The notes under the pieces were generated by a model. That model ran no database searches and had not been told where the DNA came from. It was given only the letters and a program-made list of their open reading frames with translations. 64,000 nucleotides of DNA from JBGSQR01 sp964509295 (GTDB taxonomy: Bacteria > Desulfobacterota > Desulfuromonadia > Geobacterales > Pseudopelobacteraceae), in contig CAZDWS010000007.1 of NCBI GenBank assembly GCA_964509295.1, forward strand, positions 160,735 to 224,734. Direction: 5' to 3'. Made by a program: the position numbers and the translations under genes. Every line of letters starts with the position of its first letter. Positions within the stretch are counted from its first letter, which is position 1. Of the stretch, positions 15,002-25,170 are shown piece after piece.

Positions 15002-15382
15002 GTGAATAAATTTGTATATTTAATGTTATCAATATATATGGCCTTACAGATGGTAACTCCAGTACAGATATTTGCTGATGATAAGCATTCTATTTGTGTG
15101 GATTTTTTTAATAAAGTAAATCATGGGGCTGTTCTAGTGGATGTCAGAACCAAAGAAGAGTTTATGCAAGGCTCCCTGTCTGGATCAATCAATGTTCCTT
15201 ATGATCAGATAGATATAAATTTAAAGCAATTTCCTTCGGATAGGAATAAAGAGATTGTTCTGTACTGTAAGAGTGGCAGAAGATCTGAGCTTGGCAAGCA
15301 GACTCTTGCCAAGCTTGGATATAAAAATGTAATAAATGCAGGTAGTTATGTTGACTTACTGAAGTGTTGGAATAGTAAATAA
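15002..15382 (+). CDS. Periplasmic rhodanese-like protein
   Basis: The 126-residue protein starts at a GTG with GAGGAG upstream and has a signal peptide (cleavage near IFA-D26). It carries a single rhodanese domain with VLVDVRTKEEFMQGS and the active-site loop CKSGRRS, where C89 would carry the persulfide. This is the size and layout of PspE-type periplasmic thiosulfate sulfurtransferases. It is the first host gene after the attachment site. Confidence 0.85.
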   Translation: MNKFVYLMLSIYMALQMVTPVQIFADDKHSICVDFFNKVNHGAVLVDVRTKEEFMQGSLSGSINVPYDQIDINLKQFPSDRNKEIVLYCKSGRRSELGKQTLAKLGYKNVINAGSYVDLLKCWNSK

Positions 15383-15397
15383 ATTTTTGAATTGTTA

Positions 15398-18019
15398 CTA
15401 CTTTAAATAACTTTTGTTAACTATTATACCAAGTTTTCCTTCAATCAGATCGACAACTATTGCACCTCCGTCTCCAACGTCTCCGGCAATAATTGCACGT
15501 GCTACTCTTGTTTCAAGTTCCCGCTGCATATAACGTTTAAGTGGTCGGGCACCATATACTGGATCATAACCGTTTTTAGCAATAAAGTGTTTGGCATTGT
15601 CTGAAATTTCAAGATTTATATGTTGTTCTGCCAAACGATTTTTTAGCTCTTTTGCCAGTAAATCAGTTATATGTACAATTTCGTCCATATGAAGCGGTTT
15701 GAATAAGACAATATCATCAACACGATTCAGAAATTCCGGTCTGAAGTTTGAACGTAATTCACGCATTACTGATAATCTTGTTTCTTCTTTTATGTCTCCT
15801 GTTTCCGTAATCCCTTCAATTAAATATGGCGCTCCGATATTACTGGTCATAATGATAACAGTATTCTTGAAGCTGACGGTTCGCCCTTGGCTATCAGTTA
15901 CCCTTCCGTCATCCAGAATCTGCAAAAGTATATTAAATACATCCGTGTGAGCTTTTTCAATCTCATCAAATAACAGTACACAGTACGGTTTTCGTCTGAC
16001 CGCTTCAGTAAGCTGCCCACCTTCTTCATATCCTACATATCCTGGGGGGGCACCAATTAGTCTTGATACTGAAAACTTCTCCATATATTCTGACATATCA
16101 ATACGTATGATATTTTCTTCCGAATCAAACAGTGCTTCTGCAAGTGTTCTGGCAAGTTCTGTTTTGCCGACTCCTGTTGGACCAAGAAAGATAAATGATC
16201 CGATAGGGCGTCTTGGGTCTTTTATTCCTGAGCGAGCACGCAATACAGCATCTGATACTAATTGAACCGCTTCGTCCTGACCAATTACTCGTTGATGTAG
16301 TATATCTTCAAGTCGGAGCAGTTTTTCCCTTTCTCCTTCAACAAGTCTTGAAACCGGTATGCCGGTCCAGTGCGCTACAATTTCTGCAATTTCATCTTCA
16401 GAGACCTCTTCACGTAATAGCTTCTGGCCTCCCTGATCATTAGCAAGAGCCTGTTCTTCATTTTTAAGTGCTGTTTCCAAACCAGGCAGTTCGGAGTACT
16501 TAAGCTTTGAGGCCTGCTCCAGATTGTACGATCTCTCAGCCTGTTCGATATCACGTCGGGTCTTTTCTATCTGCTCACGCAGCCCCTGTACTCGTTGTAT
16601 GGCACATTTTTCTGCATCATACTGGGCACGCATGCTTTTTGATTTGTCACGGTCATTGGCAAGTTCTTTTCGCAATGCTTCAAGGCGTTCTTTGCTGAAT
16701 TTATCTTTTTCTTTTTTTAAAGCTGTTTCTTCAATTTCAAGCTGCATGACTCTGCGACTGATGGTATCAAGCTCGGATGGCAATGAATCAATTTCAGTTC
16801 TCAGCATTGCACAGGCTTCATCAACAAGATCAATAGCTTTATCAGGTAGAAAACGTTCTGTTATGTACCTGTTTGACAATGTTGCTGCAGCTACAAGGGC
16901 ATTATCCAAAATCTTGATTCCGTGGTGAACCTCAAACCGCTCCCGCAGTCCACGTAAAATAGAAATAGTGTCTTCTACAGTAGGCTGTTCTACCAGCACC
17001 GGTTGAAAACGACGTTCAAGTGCTGCATCTTTCTCAATATGCTGGCGGTATTCATCTAGTGTTGTTGCACCTATACAGTGCAATTCTCCTCTGGCAAGCA
17101 TCGGTTTCAGCATGTTGCCTGCATCCATAGCTCCTTCTGCTTTACCCGCTCCGACAATTGTATGAAGTTCATCTATAAATAGTATGATCCGGCCCTGGGC
17201 CTCTTTTACCTCATTTAGAACTGCCTTTAACCGTTCTTCAAATTCTCCTCGATATTTGGCGCCGGCAATTAATGAGCCCATATCTAGAGCGAAGACGGTT
17301 TTGTCTTTAAGCCCTTCTGGTACATCGCCACGAACAATGCGTTGTGCCAGTCCTTCCACAATAGCGGTCTTTCCAACTCCAGGTTCTCCAATCAGAACAG
17401 GATTGTTTTTTGTTTTCCTAGACAAAATCCGTATTACTCTACGGATATCTTCATCTCGACCAATAACCGGGTCCAATTTGTCTCCACGAGCCATTTTTAC
17501 AAGATCGCGACCATATTTTTCAAGTGCTTCATAACTAGCTTCCGGATTATTGCTCTGTACACGCTGATTTCCGCGAACATCGATCAAAGTTTTGAGAAAC
17601 TTTTCCCTTTCTATTCCGGCTTGTTTGAGTATTTTACCTGAAGGCAATTTTTCTCCTTCAGCCAGTAGAGACATAAACAGATGTTCTACTGAAACATATT
17701 CATCTTTAAGTCTTTTTGCCTCATGTTCTGCTGAAACAAGAAGCCGGGATAATCTTTGGGAAACATAAATTTTACCCGGTTCAGCTCCTGGCCCTGAGAC
17801 ACTTGCACGCTTGTTAAGTTCGGCATCGACTGCATTCTTAAGCATTTCAGGCTTTATGTCCATGCGCTGAAGCAGTTTGGATATCAGGCCATCCTGTTGG
17901 TTTAAAAGAGCCCATAACAGATGCTCTCCATCCACTTCAACGTGGCCATGGTTTACTGCTTTGTTTTGTGCTTCAGCAAATGCTTCCTGAGATTTTTGAG
18001 TAAGCTTGTTGAAATCCAT
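15398..18019 (-). CDS. clpB: ATP-dependent disaggregase ClpB
   Basis: The 873-residue protein, starting at MDFNKLTQ, has an N-domain, AAA1 with Walker A GEPGVGKT, the ClpB coiled-coil middle domain (about 400-530) and AAA2 with Walker A GPTGVGKT, then a C-terminal domain. It lacks the IGF/L loop of ClpA/C that docks ClpP, so it is the disaggregase that works with DnaK/DnaJ/GrpE to rescue aggregated proteins in the cytoplasm. An in-frame ATG 21 bases upstream is possible; the chosen start has AAGGTG upstream. A TTGACT-17-TAACTA pair at 18065-18093 is a candidate promoter. Confidence 0.95.
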   Translation of the reverse strand: MDFNKLTQKSQEAFAEAQNKAVNHGHVEVDGEHLLWALLNQQDGLISKLLQRMDIKPEMLKNAVDAELNKRASVSGPGAEPGKIYVSQRLSRLLVSAEHEAKRLKDEYVSVEHLFMSLLAEGEKLPSGKILKQAGIEREKFLKTLIDVRGNQRVQSNNPEASYEALEKYGRDLVKMARGDKLDPVIGRDEDIRRVIRILSRKTKNNPVLIGEPGVGKTAIVEGLAQRIVRGDVPEGLKDKTVFALDMGSLIAGAKYRGEFEERLKAVLNEVKEAQGRIILFIDELHTIVGAGKAEGAMDAGNMLKPMLARGELHCIGATTLDEYRQHIEKDAALERRFQPVLVEQPTVEDTISILRGLRERFEVHHGIKILDNALVAAATLSNRYITERFLPDKAIDLVDEACAMLRTEIDSLPSELDTISRRVMQLEIEETALKKEKDKFSKERLEALRKELANDRDKSKSMRAQYDAEKCAIQRVQGLREQIEKTRRDIEQAERSYNLEQASKLKYSELPGLETALKNEEQALANDQGGQKLLREEVSEDEIAEIVAHWTGIPVSRLVEGEREKLLRLEDILHQRVIGQDEAVQLVSDAVLRARSGIKDPRRPIGSFIFLGPTGVGKTELARTLAEALFDSEENIIRIDMSEYMEKFSVSRLIGAPPGYVGYEEGGQLTEAVRRKPYCVLLFDEIEKAHTDVFNILLQILDDGRVTDSQGRTVSFKNTVIIMTSNIGAPYLIEGITETGDIKEETRLSVMRELRSNFRPEFLNRVDDIVLFKPLHMDEIVHITDLLAKELKNRLAEQHINLEISDNAKHFIAKNGYDPVYGARPLKRYMQRELETRVARAIIAGDVGDGGAIVVDLIEGKLGIIVNKSYLK

Positions 18020-18142
18020 AATATGCACCTTTTGAAACATAATGATTTATATCAGTTACTACTTTAGTTAATCACTGGGAACTGTAAAGTCAAGGTGAGG
18101 TGGTAGTTAAGGTTGTGGAAAATTTTGATATTGGGGATAAGT

Positions 18143-19345
18143 TTATGCAGCAGACAGTTTTGATATGATAGTCAGAAAGTTTCTTGTCAGCGCTGGATGA
18201 AGTTCAGTACCTGAAAAACCATTTATCATTTCAATAATTAAGTCTAATTCCAGTGGATCTCGGTAAGAACGTCTTGTGCGTAACGCATCAAAAATATCTG
18301 AAATAGTAGTTATCTGGCTACAGATATTTTGCTGCCATCCTGCTGGTACTGCAGGATATCCCGATAAATCAAATTTAAGGTGATGCTCAAAAGCATTAAT
18401 AGCTGCCAGCCTTGGAACTCCAGGCACACCGAAGAGGTAACTGGCTCCTTTTATGGGATGAGACTGCATGATTTCATATTCATGTTCAGTTAAAGCTTCA
18501 TTTTTTGTCAGAATTTCTTCAGGAATAAAAAGTTTACCAATGTCATGGAGCATACCGGCTACTCCAATATCATTTAACAGTGGGCCATCTATGCCAAGTT
18601 GGGAAGCCTGGGCAATATTGAGAATACTGACATTGGTTGAATGAGTGAAAGTGTATTCATCAGCTTGTCGCAATGCAGCCATAACCAGTAAAGCCTGGCC
18701 TTCTTGGTGATATGCATCTACAAATGATGAGACAATTTCGATGACTCCGTTTATCTTGAGTTTATGACGAAGCTTTACTGTCTCGTATATTTCCCTGAAC
18801 CGGTCTATTTCAGCTTGAGGTATTTCTGCAATTGTAATAGGTCCTTTTGGGTTGGGTAATACATGTGAATCAGTTGTATGTGAAGAATTTGATTCGCTAT
18901 GTTTAAATTCAGAATATTCAGTTATTTCGCCTGGACCTTGGTTCTGCCTTATTTCAAGCCAACCGAGGCGAATATGTTCGGTGGAATTTATCTCTTTTGA
19001 AGCATCAGCCCCTTGTCTCGATAATGCAGTTATAAGCTGATTTATTTCAGTTCGTTTAACTCCCTGGATCAATCTTATATGTCCTATACCACGTGATGTC
19101 AGAATCTGTGCAAAACGGTTAAGAAAAAGACTGACTTCTTGTGGTTGTCCCTCAATAACTATTTCATTTTCAATGATAACCAGTGAAAATTCACTTCTTT
19201 CTTCCAGTGCTTTGTTGAGGCTGTCATATGCCTGGTGAGATAGTCGAACAACCTGAGGGTGCTCCACATTATACAGGGCTGCATTGGCTATTGCAGACAG
19301 TAGGTGCCTTATGAAGTCTTTGATGAATGAAATATTTTTGTTCAA
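18143..19345 (-). CDS. HD-GYP domain phosphodiesterase-like protein
   Basis: The 400-residue protein ends in an HD-GYP domain: HSTNVS near 235, MLHDIGKLFIPEE with the HD pair, SHPIKGA, and FEHHLKFDLSGYPAVP with the HH and GYP signatures. HD-GYP enzymes hydrolyse c-di-GMP. The N-terminal half, about 190 residues with a regular alpha/beta pattern, resembles the N-terminal part of the next protein upstream, suggesting a shared non-enzymatic domain. It overlaps the HEAT-repeat gene by ATGA, so the two probably form one signalling unit. Soluble; no membrane segment. Confidence 0.85.
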   Translation of the reverse strand: MNKNISFIKDFIRHLLSAIANAALYNVEHPQVVRLSHQAYDSLNKALEERSEFSLVIIENEIVIEGQPQEVSLFLNRFAQILTSRGIGHIRLIQGVKRTEINQLITALSRQGADASKEINSTEHIRLGWLEIRQNQGPGEITEYSEFKHSESNSSHTTDSHVLPNPKGPITIAEIPQAEIDRFREIYETVKLRHKLKINGVIEIVSSFVDAYHQEGQALLVMAALRQADEYTFTHSTNVSILNIAQASQLGIDGPLLNDIGVAGMLHDIGKLFIPEEILTKNEALTEHEYEIMQSHPIKGASYLFGVPGVPRLAAINAFEHHLKFDLSGYPAVPAGWQQNICSQITTISDIFDALRTRRSYRDPLELDLIIEMINGFSGTELHPALTRNFLTIISKLSAA

Positions 19346-21531
19346 GGAGTTCTCTCCACCATCAGTTTAAGTGTTTCAGATGCTTGAATGGCAATATCAC
19401 CATTTCCGGACGATAGCTGGAGTAAGACCGGTCTTGCAATTTCAGCAGGGTAGAGACGCAGTGAGCGAACCACTTCAGACTTAAGTTTGTTTAGTTGTCT
19501 TCCATTCAGCAGGCTTTTGGAGGCAAGCAATTTTGCTAACTCAGGAAGTGCTTCAACTTTACCAATTTCACCTAAAGCTTGTATGGCTGCACTTTTAAAT
19601 TCACATTCGATGCTGTTGAATCCAGGTTTTGATATGATAGCAATCAGTTTTTTGTATACATCAACTGAACGGCTTCTTTCAGCTAGATTAATGGCTGCAA
19701 GTTGCGTCTCTTTGTCGTTGCAGCTCATGTCATATAGAATTTGACGTTCCGCTCCTGGATCTTGAAAATGCAGACATGTACGAAGCGCCTCCTGGCGTAC
19801 GCGATAGTTCGGATGATGCATAAGGTGTCGGATGTGCTCAAGAACACTATTGTCGTTGAGTGTGCGGAGAATAATGATCAGATTACGTAATACAAACCAG
19901 CGGCTATCAGAGAGTCGAGACAGGATGTGTTCACGCGCCAGTAAACCAAATTCCTGTAATCTATCCATGAGGAACCTCCTCAGGGAAAGATTTTCTTCTT
20001 CAGCCAGTCTATCCAGTAATACTTCAATAAAAGGTTCACCTATAACTTTTATCAGGCTGTTAATATTGTCATATCTTGATTTGCCCCATGTTGTTAAGCC
20101 TACCAGCATTTCTTCAAGGCATTCTCTCGATGTATAGTTATTACGAAGGCTTTGGCGTATTGTAAGAGGGATTTCCGGTGCATCACATTGTAAGACAAGA
20201 CGGATTAGTTGTTCATAATCTCCTGTCTGTAAAAGGTAATAATAGGAGTCACTGAGATTGCTGATTAATACCTGGTTGTGCTCTCCATCTGCATCAAGTC
20301 GCATCAATTGGAGAATGATTTCAGATACATGATTTTCAAGCAAATTAGCATCAAGTGTTGAAGTTATTGCTCTGGTTTCAGGCTCACTCAGGATGGAGGG
20401 TGGTTCCGAGGACACAATTCGTTCTAATAATGCTTGATATGATTCAGGAGTAAAATCTTCTGTTTCATGTTCACAAAAGATATCTTTTATTTTCTGATTG
20501 ATTTCAATACTATTTTGAGATTGTCTGGTAAGCTCGTTTTGCCGTTCAATCGCATGCGAACTTAATTTCTGGATCAGGCTTAGATATCCTGACGGTAAAT
20601 TCAAACGGTTTTGTTTAGCATCTTCCTGTGTAGAAATTAACATGTTTTCGGAAAAACGAGATAAGACCTCATTAGCTACAACTTCACCGGATAAAGAATT
20701 AACATCAAAACAGTTGCTGAGAAATTTTTGTCGCAACTTCGGGGCAAGATTGTTAACAAAAATAGCAAGCTTGTCATAGATTTTAGGTTTCAGTATTGAT
20801 GACTTAGCCTCCGAGCTTTCCTGTTGTTGTTCAACTGCAGACAATGCATCAATAAAGGTAAATTGAGGTTCTAAGTCTGATGCGTCCAGTAATCTGTTAA
20901 GTTGCTTTGCAAGTGCTTCAGGGGCTATATCTTCTTCAGATAAGATGTCATTTGATGAATTGCTGTTGCCCTGTGTACCCTGAATAAGGCTATGTGTGAA
21001 TGTCTCCCATAACCCTTTTGGGGGCTGTTGGATTTTATTTGCTGATATCGATTCAGCTTCAGTGGCACTGAATAAATCATATTGAATTGGTTTGATGGAG
21101 ATGGAGCTAATTCTGGATTTTTCCCACACGACGGATATGCCGCCATGTTTTAGCAGTTCATCACGTTTCAGGCTCAGTATAATATTAAAATTTCTGAGTT
21201 CATCCGCTTTTAGGCCTGGATGCAGGATTAATACGCCAATACCATGTTCATAAAGTACTTTTGCAAAATCTTTAAAAACTATATTTTTTTTATCCAAAAT
21301 TACGTCGCCAACAATCAGTGATTCTCGTGCAATACCGATCAAGATATGATCATCATGAGTAAAAAGTTTATTGTAAAAGGTGATTACCTTGTTGAAGGAA
21401 GTTTCTATTACAGGATGTTCTTTGGGGTAGGAGCGGAAATTACGGTGAGCTATATTCAGTTCAATTATCAGAGCGCTGAGATGATTGGAGTCGAAAACAG
21501 TTTCGGGTGTTTCGGTCTGTTTATTATCCAC
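19342..21531 (-). CDS. HEAT-repeat protein partnered with the HD-GYP protein
   Basis: The chosen GTG start at 21531 has AAGG six bases upstream; a TTG at 21576 would add 15 residues without a ribosome site. Residues 1-150 resemble the N-terminal domain of the HD-GYP neighbour (ILIGIARESLIVGDVILDKK, then GIGVLILHPGLKADELRNFN). The C-terminal 250 residues contain repeated helical pairs (RWFVLRNLIIILRTLND, NYRVRQEALRTCLHFQDPGA) that read as HEAT repeats, a protein-binding scaffold. It likely pairs with the HD-GYP protein through the shared domain. Confidence 0.8.
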   Translation of the reverse strand: MDNKQTETPETVFDSNHLSALIIELNIAHRNFRSYPKEHPVIETSFNKVITFYNKLFTHDDHILIGIARESLIVGDVILDKKNIVFKDFAKVLYEHGIGVLILHPGLKADELRNFNIILSLKRDELLKHGGISVVWEKSRISSISIKPIQYDLFSATEAESISANKIQQPPKGLWETFTHSLIQGTQGNSNSSNDILSEEDIAPEALAKQLNRLLDASDLEPQFTFIDALSAVEQQQESSEAKSSILKPKIYDKLAIFVNNLAPKLRQKFLSNCFDVNSLSGEVVANEVLSRFSENMLISTQEDAKQNRLNLPSGYLSLIQKLSSHAIERQNELTRQSQNSIEINQKIKDIFCEHETEDFTPESYQALLERIVSSEPPSILSEPETRAITSTLDANLLENHVSEIILQLMRLDADGEHNQVLISNLSDSYYYLLQTGDYEQLIRLVLQCDAPEIPLTIRQSLRNNYTSRECLEEMLVGLTTWGKSRYDNINSLIKVIGEPFIEVLLDRLAEEENLSLRRFLMDRLQEFGLLAREHILSRLSDSRWFVLRNLIIILRTLNDNSVLEHIRHLMHHPNYRVRQEALRTCLHFQDPGAERQILYDMSCNDKETQLAAINLAERSRSVDVYKKLIAIISKPGFNSIECEFKSAAIQALGEIGKVEALPELAKLLASKSLLNGRQLNKLKSEVVRSLRLYPAEIARPVLLQLSSGNGDIAIQASETLKLMVERTP

Positions 21532-21732
21532 AATTTGCCTTGATTGCTGACGCCAATTAATTTTGTATTTTGGCAATTATATAGCAAATAAGTATTAATC
21601 TTCAAAACATTAAATTTAGATTTTCCTATAAAAATAATTTGTTGTAATGACTTTTGGAATTTGAGTATGTTTTTTTATGAACAAATAGCATATCTTAATA
21701 GTCGTTTCTATTCTCAGTGATAGAGGTAATAA

Positions 21733-23217
21733 ATGCTAAATGACAGATCATGCGGTGTGCTTTTGCATCCGACATCTTTACCCGGACCAGAGGGAATAGG
21801 TACATTAGGAGAAGATGCTAGGCACTTTGTTGACTTATTGTCAAATTCCGGTATTTCTTTTTGGCAAATTTTACCATTATCACCACCAGCATGTGGTGAA
21901 TCACCTTATTCCGCATTTTCCGCCTTTGCAGGCAACCCACTTCTTGTTGATCTTTCCCAACTAGTACTTGAAGGTGATCTGCCAGAATTATCCTGTCCGT
22001 CCAATCCAGATGGAAGCCGGATTGATTTCGAGTCTATAACAGAGCTAAAGATGGAGCTTCTAAAAAAAGCAGCCACAACGTTCCTTGCAGGTAACAAGTG
22101 CCAGAGAATGGAGTCTTTCTGGTATTTTTGCGATACAACTCCATGGTTGCATGACTATGCATTGTTTATGGCACTAAAAAATAATTATAATGGAGCCAGT
22201 TGGCATAAATGGCCTGCAGCAAGCGCTAATCTGAAACCGGGAGTTTATGAAAAATTTTCAGTGGAGTTGGGGACAGAAATTGGTGTTCAAAAATATATAC
22301 AATGGCAGTTTTATCGTCAATGGCTGGCATTACGGACTTATGCGAATTCCCAAGGTATTAAAATCTTAGGTGACCTACCCATTTTTGTTGCCTATGACTC
22401 TGTCGATGTTTGGCGTAATCGAAAACTGTTTCTACTGGATGAAAACGGAAAACCTAAATCTGTGGCTGGTGTTCCGCCTGATTATTTTAGTTCAAACGGC
22501 CAGTTATGGGGCAATCCTCTTTATGACTGGGATATGCATTATTCTGAAGGATATGGCTGGTGGATAGAGCGTATCAGGCATACTCTTTCGCTTTTCGACG
22601 CAGTGCGGATTGATCATTTTCGTGGGTTTGAGGCGGCATGGCATGTTCCAGCTTCACATAGAACAGCCAAAAACGGTAAATGGGCCAAAGGTCCGGGCTA
22701 TAGTCTCTTTGCAGCCATGAAGGGTGCACTTGGAGAACTTTCTATTATAGCTGAGGATCTTGGAGTCATCACACCTGAAGTTGTTGAATTAAGAGATCGT
22801 TGTGGATTTCCCGGAATGAAAATATTGCAATTTGCATTTGATTCAGGATCAGAAAATCCCTATTTACCCCATAATTTTTCTAAAAATTGTGTTGTCTATA
22901 CAGGTACTCACGATAACGATACTACGCTTGGTTGGTATAATGGACTCACCAGACAACAAAAATTGCATGTTTGTAGTTATATTGGGTGTTGTGAAAATGA
23001 AATTGTTGCTGGACTGATTCGAACAGCAATGATGTCAGTTGCCAACACGACAATAATTCCTTTTCAGGATTTACTAGGTCTTGATTCCATGGCAAGGATG
23101 AATATCCCTGGGACTGCAACCGGTAACTGGGCATGGCGCTTTTGTTGGGATCAGGTCGAGCAGTGTTATTGGTCTGATTTTGCTGACATGATAAAACTTT
23201 ACGGACGCCGTGGATAA
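21733..23217 (+). CDS. malQ: 4-alpha-glucanotransferase MalQ
   Basis: The 494-residue protein is a full-length GH77 amylomaltase. It opens GVLLHPTSLPGPEGIGTLG. It has DAVRIDHFRGFEAAW with the nucleophile Asp, AEDLG with the acid/base Glu, and YTGTHDNDTTLGWY with the transition-state Asp. It moves alpha-1,4-glucan segments between maltodextrins in the cytoplasm, usually for glycogen or maltodextrin turnover. The gene is divergent from the HEAT gene; GAGGT lies upstream of the ATG. No glycogen genes are visible nearby. Confidence 0.97.
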   Translation: MLNDRSCGVLLHPTSLPGPEGIGTLGEDARHFVDLLSNSGISFWQILPLSPPACGESPYSAFSAFAGNPLLVDLSQLVLEGDLPELSCPSNPDGSRIDFESITELKMELLKKAATTFLAGNKCQRMESFWYFCDTTPWLHDYALFMALKNNYNGASWHKWPAASANLKPGVYEKFSVELGTEIGVQKYIQWQFYRQWLALRTYANSQGIKILGDLPIFVAYDSVDVWRNRKLFLLDENGKPKSVAGVPPDYFSSNGQLWGNPLYDWDMHYSEGYGWWIERIRHTLSLFDAVRIDHFRGFEAAWHVPASHRTAKNGKWAKGPGYSLFAAMKGALGELSIIAEDLGVITPEVVELRDRCGFPGMKILQFAFDSGSENPYLPHNFSKNCVVYTGTHDNDTTLGWYNGLTRQQKLHVCSYIGCCENEIVAGLIRTAMMSVANTTIIPFQDLLGLDSMARMNIPGTATGNWAWRFCWDQVEQCYWSDFADMIKLYGRRG

Positions 23218-23320
23218 GTCGGTTTTGTAAATAATCTTGACAAATAGGCTGTATTGAATATACTTGCGTACTTTGATTTTGAAATTTATGTAACATGATG
23301 TTTTATTATGGATATAGCCA

Positions 23321-23860
23321 TTGAAAATTGTTTTAGACCATATTACTGGAAAACCGCTGGAGTTAAATGGCGAAAAAGCTATCGAATTTTTTCCGGCACT
23401 TGTTGAAGCTCAGGCGGCTGGTGAATGTGTTTTTAATGCTCCTGTAAGCTATTCCCTGGCGGCATCAAAAGAGTTTGGGCATATAAGGGTTTCCGGTGAT
23501 GTTAAAACTTCAGTCCTGATATCCTGTTCGCGATGTCTTGCTGAATACGAATCTCCCATAAGTTCATATTTTACAATTATCTTCAGAAAGGGAGTCGTTG
23601 ATCCTGATTTTAGTGAAGATGAAACTGAGCTTAGCGAAGATGATCTGATCTCCTCTGTTTATAGCGGGGATGAAATAGATTTGACGCATGATATAGAAGA
23701 ACAGGTTGCAATGGCAATTCCTTTAAAACCGCTCTGTGAAGAGAGTTGCAAGGGGTTGTGCCCAGAATGTGGAGTTGATTTAAATAAGTCATCATGTACA
23801 TGTACCGAAAAGGCGTTTAACTTCAAGTTCAGCGCTCTTAAGGACTTTAAAGTAAAATAG
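23321..23860 (+). CDS. yceD: YceD family protein (DUF177)
   Basis: The 179-residue protein has the YceD layout: a beta-rich N-terminal part, ISCSRCLAEYESPI near residue 70, an acidic middle, and the conserved C-terminal cysteine block LCEESCKGLCPECGVDLNKS followed by CTC. YceD proteins precede rpmF in many bacteria and have been linked to 23S rRNA processing. The reading frame begins at a TTG at 23321; no in-frame ATG with a better ribosome site is seen. Confidence 0.88.
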   Translation: MKIVLDHITGKPLELNGEKAIEFFPALVEAQAAGECVFNAPVSYSLAASKEFGHIRVSGDVKTSVLISCSRCLAEYESPISSYFTIIFRKGVVDPDFSEDETELSEDDLISSVYSGDEIDLTHDIEEQVAMAIPLKPLCEESCKGLCPECGVDLNKSSCTCTEKAFNFKFSALKDFKVK

Positions 23861-23913
23861 ATAACAGCGATGGTGGTGGCAAGATCCCAACCACCTGAAA
23901 AAGGAGAATCAAG

Positions 23914-24099
23914 ATGGCAGTACCCAAGAAGAAAACATCCAAATCACGTAAAAACATGAGAAGGGCACATGATTTTTTGACTGTACAGTCAGTTTCAACA
24001 TGTCCTCAGTGTAAATCTCCCAAGCTTCCTCATCGTGTTTGTCCTACTTGCGGTGTTTATAAGGGAAAAGAAGTTATTGCAAATCCTAAAACACTCTAA
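23914..24099 (+). CDS. rpmF: Ribosomal protein bL32
   Basis: The 61-residue basic protein starts MAVPKKKTSKSRKNMRRAHD and has the zinc-ribbon cysteines CPQC and CPTCG of the C+ form of L32. It belongs to the large ribosomal subunit near the peptidyl-transferase region. AAGGAG lies upstream. Placement between yceD and plsX is the common bacterial order and couples ribosome and membrane-lipid synthesis. Confidence 0.98.
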   Translation: MAVPKKKTSKSRKNMRRAHDFLTVQSVSTCPQCKSPKLPHRVCPTCGVYKGKEVIANPKTL

Positions 24100-24114
24100 G
24101 AGAGCGTCTTTATC

Positions 24115-25170
24115 GTGTCTTTACCACAATTGAAGAGAGTAGCTGTAGATGCAATGGGTGGAGATAATGCTCCCGAAATTGAAGTGGCTGGTGCAGTGGC
24201 CGCCTGTCGTGAATTTGGTATTTCAGTGACATTGGTTGGTGATAGTGCTCGTCTTGAGGCCGAATTGGCCAAGCATGCCATTAAAGGTCTTGATATTGAT
24301 ATTTGTCATGCCAGTGAAGTTGTGGGTATGCATGATTCCGCGTCCGATGCGGTCAGAAAAAAACGGAACTCATCAATACGACTCGCTTTTGATCTGGTAA
24401 AAGACGGGAAAGCTTGTGCAGCTGTCAGCGCCGGTAATTCCGGCGCCACAATGGCGGCAGGTATGTTTGTACTTAAGCGAATTAAGGGGATTGAACGTCC
24501 GGCAATAGCTCAGATTTTTCCTACACTAAAAGGTAAAACTCTCGTTCTTGATGTGGGTGGCAATGTTGACTGCAAGCCAATTCATCTGGTTCAGTTTGCT
24601 ATTATGGGTGAGGTTTATGCGCGATATGCCATGGGAATTGAGAATCCTGAGGTTGGTTTGCTTTCCAATGGAGAAGAAGATTCCAAGGGCAACGAACTAA
24701 CGCGTGAAACCAATATGATTTTGCGAAAAACATCACTTAATTATGCTGGATATGTTGAAGGGCGTGATATCTTTAAGGGAACAGCAGATGTTGTTGTTTG
24801 TGATGGCTTTGTTGGAAACGTCGTCCTTAAATCATCGGAAGGCTTAGCCGAAGCTATTGGTAGAATGTTGAAAGAAGAAATTCTGAAAAGCTGGATATCA
24901 AAGATTGGGTACTTGTTTGTTCGTAGTGCCTTTGCTCGATTCAAAAAAATTGTTGATTATGCTGAATATGGTGGAGCACCATTGATTGGTATCAATGGGG
25001 TTGGCATGATTTGTCATGGCGGTTCTAATGTAAAAGCAATTAAAAATGCAATTAGATTTGCCAATGAATATGCTCGAAGTGGAGTGACTGAACACGTTGC
25101 TGAAAAGCTTACCGAAAATCATGCTGTTTTTTTACAACGTGAAAATCTAAATAACCAGGCGGCTGTGTAA
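24115..25170 (+). CDS. plsX: Phosphate acyltransferase PlsX
   Basis: The 351-residue protein begins VAVDAMGGDNAPE, the PlsX signature, and has SAGNSGATMAAGMF and FVGNVVLKSSEGLAEAIG later. PlsX converts acyl-ACP to acyl-phosphate, the first committed step of phospholipid synthesis, used by PlsY. It is a peripheral membrane enzyme. A GTG start follows rpmF after 15 bases; the last base overlaps the fabH start (TAATG), so translation is coupled. Confidence 0.97.
   Translation: MSLPQLKRVAVDAMGGDNAPEIEVAGAVAACREFGISVTLVGDSARLEAELAKHAIKGLDIDICHASEVVGMHDSASDAVRKKRNSSIRLAFDLVKDGKACAAVSAGNSGATMAAGMFVLKRIKGIERPAIAQIFPTLKGKTLVLDVGGNVDCKPIHLVQFAIMGEVYARYAMGIENPEVGLLSNGEEDSKGNELTRETNMILRKTSLNYAGYVEGRDIFKGTADVVVCDGFVGNVVLKSSEGLAEAIGRMLKEEILKSWISKIGYLFVRSAFARFKKIVDYAEYGGAPLIGINGVGMICHGGSNVKAIKNAIRFANEYARSGVTEHVAEKLTENHAVFLQRENLNNQAAV

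Noticed and set aside
18041..18142. Sigma-32 heat-shock promoter or CIRCE element before clpB
   Set aside because: No good CTTGAA/CCCCAT pair or CIRCE palindrome; a sigma-70-like pair fits better.
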